A DNA stretch of 6,793 bases from Sulfurimonas sp. GTDB lineage: Bacteria; Campylobacterota; Campylobacteria; Campylobacterales; Sulfurimonadaceae. The stretch lies in the NCBI GenBank assembly GCA_024762705.1, contig JANTGW010000058.1:1-6793 (forward strand), in the 5' to 3' direction. Below are positions 6,730 through 6,793 of this stretch, piece by piece. The notes beneath the pieces were generated by a model, which ran no database searches, was not told the origin of the DNA, and worked only from the letters and a program-made list of their open reading frames with translations. How positions within the stretch are numbered: position 1 is the stretch's first letter; each line of letters begins with the position of its first letter. The translations under genes were made by a program, and so were the position numbers.

Positions 6730-6749
6730 TTCCCACATAAATGTGGGAA
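6730..6749. repeat. Perfect inverted repeat, possible terminator of an upstream minus-strand gene
   Basis: TTCCCACAT, AA, ATGTGGGAA. As RNA this gives an 8-bp stem with a 4-base loop. On the minus strand it begins 6 bases after a TAG stop (6758-6756) and is followed by ACTCTTTAC, a poor U-tract. On the plus strand it is followed by AAAGG, so it is no terminator there. The position suits the end of a minus-strand gene just outside the window. An operator is the other possibility. Confidence 0.4.
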
Positions 6750-6755
6750 AAAGGA

Positions 6756-6793
6756 CTAAGCTAAAGAGCCTAGCACTGGTATGTAGTTTTGAA
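6756..6793 (-). CDS. Possible C-terminal tail of an upstream minus-strand gene
   Basis: One minus-strand frame reads QNYIPVLGSLA and then TAG, running in from the window edge and followed 6 bases later by the inverted repeat at 6730-6749. Only 11 codons are visible, so the protein cannot be identified. A second frame stays open to about 6710, but it runs through the inverted repeat and its residues look less protein-like. This is a weak call based mostly on the stop-then-hairpin arrangement. Confidence 0.3.
   Translation of the reverse strand, partial: QNYIPVLGSLA

Noticed and set aside
6593..6793. A CRISPR array, tRNA or known riboswitch in the intergenic region.
   Set aside because: There are no regularly spaced repeats, no cloverleaf or CCA-type end, and no riboswitch core that I recognise; only the simple hairpins listed.

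Overview
The window comes from an AT-rich bacterial genome. Its gene content and protein style suggest Campylobacterota, probably a Sulfurimonas-like autotroph. This rests on a short alpha-oxoamine synthase, a cytosolic HQWxQPL-type histidine kinase, a compact class A penicillin-binding protein and TATAAT-rich upstream DNA. It is an inference from sequence style, not a database match.

Plus strand, positions 1-4004: four genes are packed head to tail. They are the C-terminal end of a GGDEF (diguanylate cyclase) protein cut by the window edge, a BioF-type 8-amino-7-oxononanoate synthase, a lone ABC ATPase of the peptide/nickel importer class, and a class A penicillin-binding protein (PBP1A type). 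Each of the three junctions is a 4-base ATGA overlap, so the genes are probably one transcript with coupled translation. Their functions (second-messenger signalling, biotin synthesis, an ATPase without a partner, cell-wall synthesis) have no obvious common pathway.

Minus strand, positions 3993-6592: a long-form 2-isopropylmalate synthase (leuA) is followed after 8 bases by a soluble histidine kinase without a recognisable sensor domain. The kinase gene converges on the penicillin-binding protein gene and their 3' ends overlap by 12 bases. A candidate terminator for the plus-strand operon therefore lies inside the kinase coding region.

Positions 6593-6793 are almost entirely non-coding. They hold the leuA ribosome binding site, a 14-bp stem-loop in the leuA leader, two TATAAT boxes (one with a -35-like TTCACA), a TTACATGTAA palindrome, a perfect inverted repeat and possibly the last codons of another minus-strand gene.

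I see no CRISPR array, insertion sequence, tRNA, rRNA or prophage, and no clear sign of a new multi-gene system. The points most worth a second look are the orphan ATPase in the cell-wall/biotin operon, the leuA leader hairpin, the leuA-histidine kinase pairing and the four copies of TTACATGTAA.
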